Part shown: piece by piece, positions 5,682 to 5,709 of the stretch
Position numbering within the stretch: the stretch's first letter is position 1
Layout: each line of letters starts with the position of its first letter
Source of the DNA: Gammaproteobacteria bacterium
GTDB lineage: Bacteria > Pseudomonadota > Gammaproteobacteria > Nitrosococcales > Methylophagaceae
Length of the DNA stretch: 5,709 nucleotides
Assembly: GCA_002402245.1 (NCBI GenBank)
Contig: NVVP01000015.1
Location: 37,223-42,931 of the forward strand
Direction of reading: 5' to 3'
Notes under the pieces: generated by a model
The model's input: only the letters and a program-made list of their open reading frames with translations
What the model was told of the DNA's origin: nothing
Database searches by the model: none
Program-made: the position numbers and the translations under genes

Positions 5682-5709
5682 TTAACGTGCTATTTTCAAG
5701 CTAATCACA
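5682..5709 (-). CDS. Possible C-terminal end of an upstream gene, perhaps the cognate sensor kinase (partial)
   Basis: On the minus strand one frame is open from the window edge and reads VISLKIAR then TAA (5682-5684), 17 nt before the regulator start. The residues would fit the last beta-strand of a histidine kinase ATPase domain, and a kinase gene directly upstream of an NtrC-type regulator is common. Eight residues are far too few to identify a protein, so this is mainly inferred from context. Confidence 0.25.

Noticed and set aside
5456..5704. Plus-strand 82-codon ORF opposite the response regulator receiver domain
   Set aside because: Antisense to a conserved receiver domain with no recognisable protein; a shadow.

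Overview
The window looks like chromosomal DNA of an AT-rich gammaproteobacterium. The evidence is a bo3-type quinol oxidase operon (cyoA-cyoB), an adjacent sspA-sspB pair (SspB ends in the ClpX-binding XB motif) and an NtrC-family sigma-54 response regulator, all recognisable by protein sequence. The genus cannot be named from the sequence alone.

Layout from left to right. (1) Positions 1-1820, minus strand: the 5' half of cyoB, running off the left edge, and complete cyoA; the two overlap by 14 nt. These are the start of a cyo operon encoding the proton-pumping cytochrome bo3 ubiquinol oxidase. (2) Positions 1821-2440: a 620-bp AT-rich divergent intergenic region serving both cyoA and the gene to its right. 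(3) Positions 2441-2863, plus strand: an exported pseudoazurin-type blue copper protein with all four copper ligands, followed by a strong intrinsic terminator (2897-2926). (4) Positions 2927-3231: a non-coding stretch with several inverted repeats and one doubtful 34-codon ORF, acting as the sspA upstream region. (5) Positions 3232-4268, plus strand: sspA and sspB, 14 bp apart and presumably one operon. (6) Positions 4279-5664, minus strand: a full-length sigma-54-dependent response regulator converging on sspB with only a 10-bp gap. The right edge probably carries the last codons of an upstream gene, possibly its sensor kinase.

How the genes relate: the left half is respiratory (quinol oxidase plus a periplasmic copper electron carrier) and the right half is stress and regulation (RNA-polymerase-associated SspA, ClpXP adaptor SspB, two-component regulator). 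Pseudoazurin cannot be the donor to a bo3 oxidase, which takes electrons from ubiquinol, so their adjacency suggests co-location or co-regulation rather than a direct redox partnership.

I found no mobile element, CRISPR array, tRNA or rRNA and no convincing new system. The points most worth a second look are SspA, which has a CPFS motif and altered residues in its conserved surface pocket, the GAFTNA variant of the sigma-54 contact loop in the regulator, and a weak FNR-like promoter layout upstream of the pseudoazurin gene.
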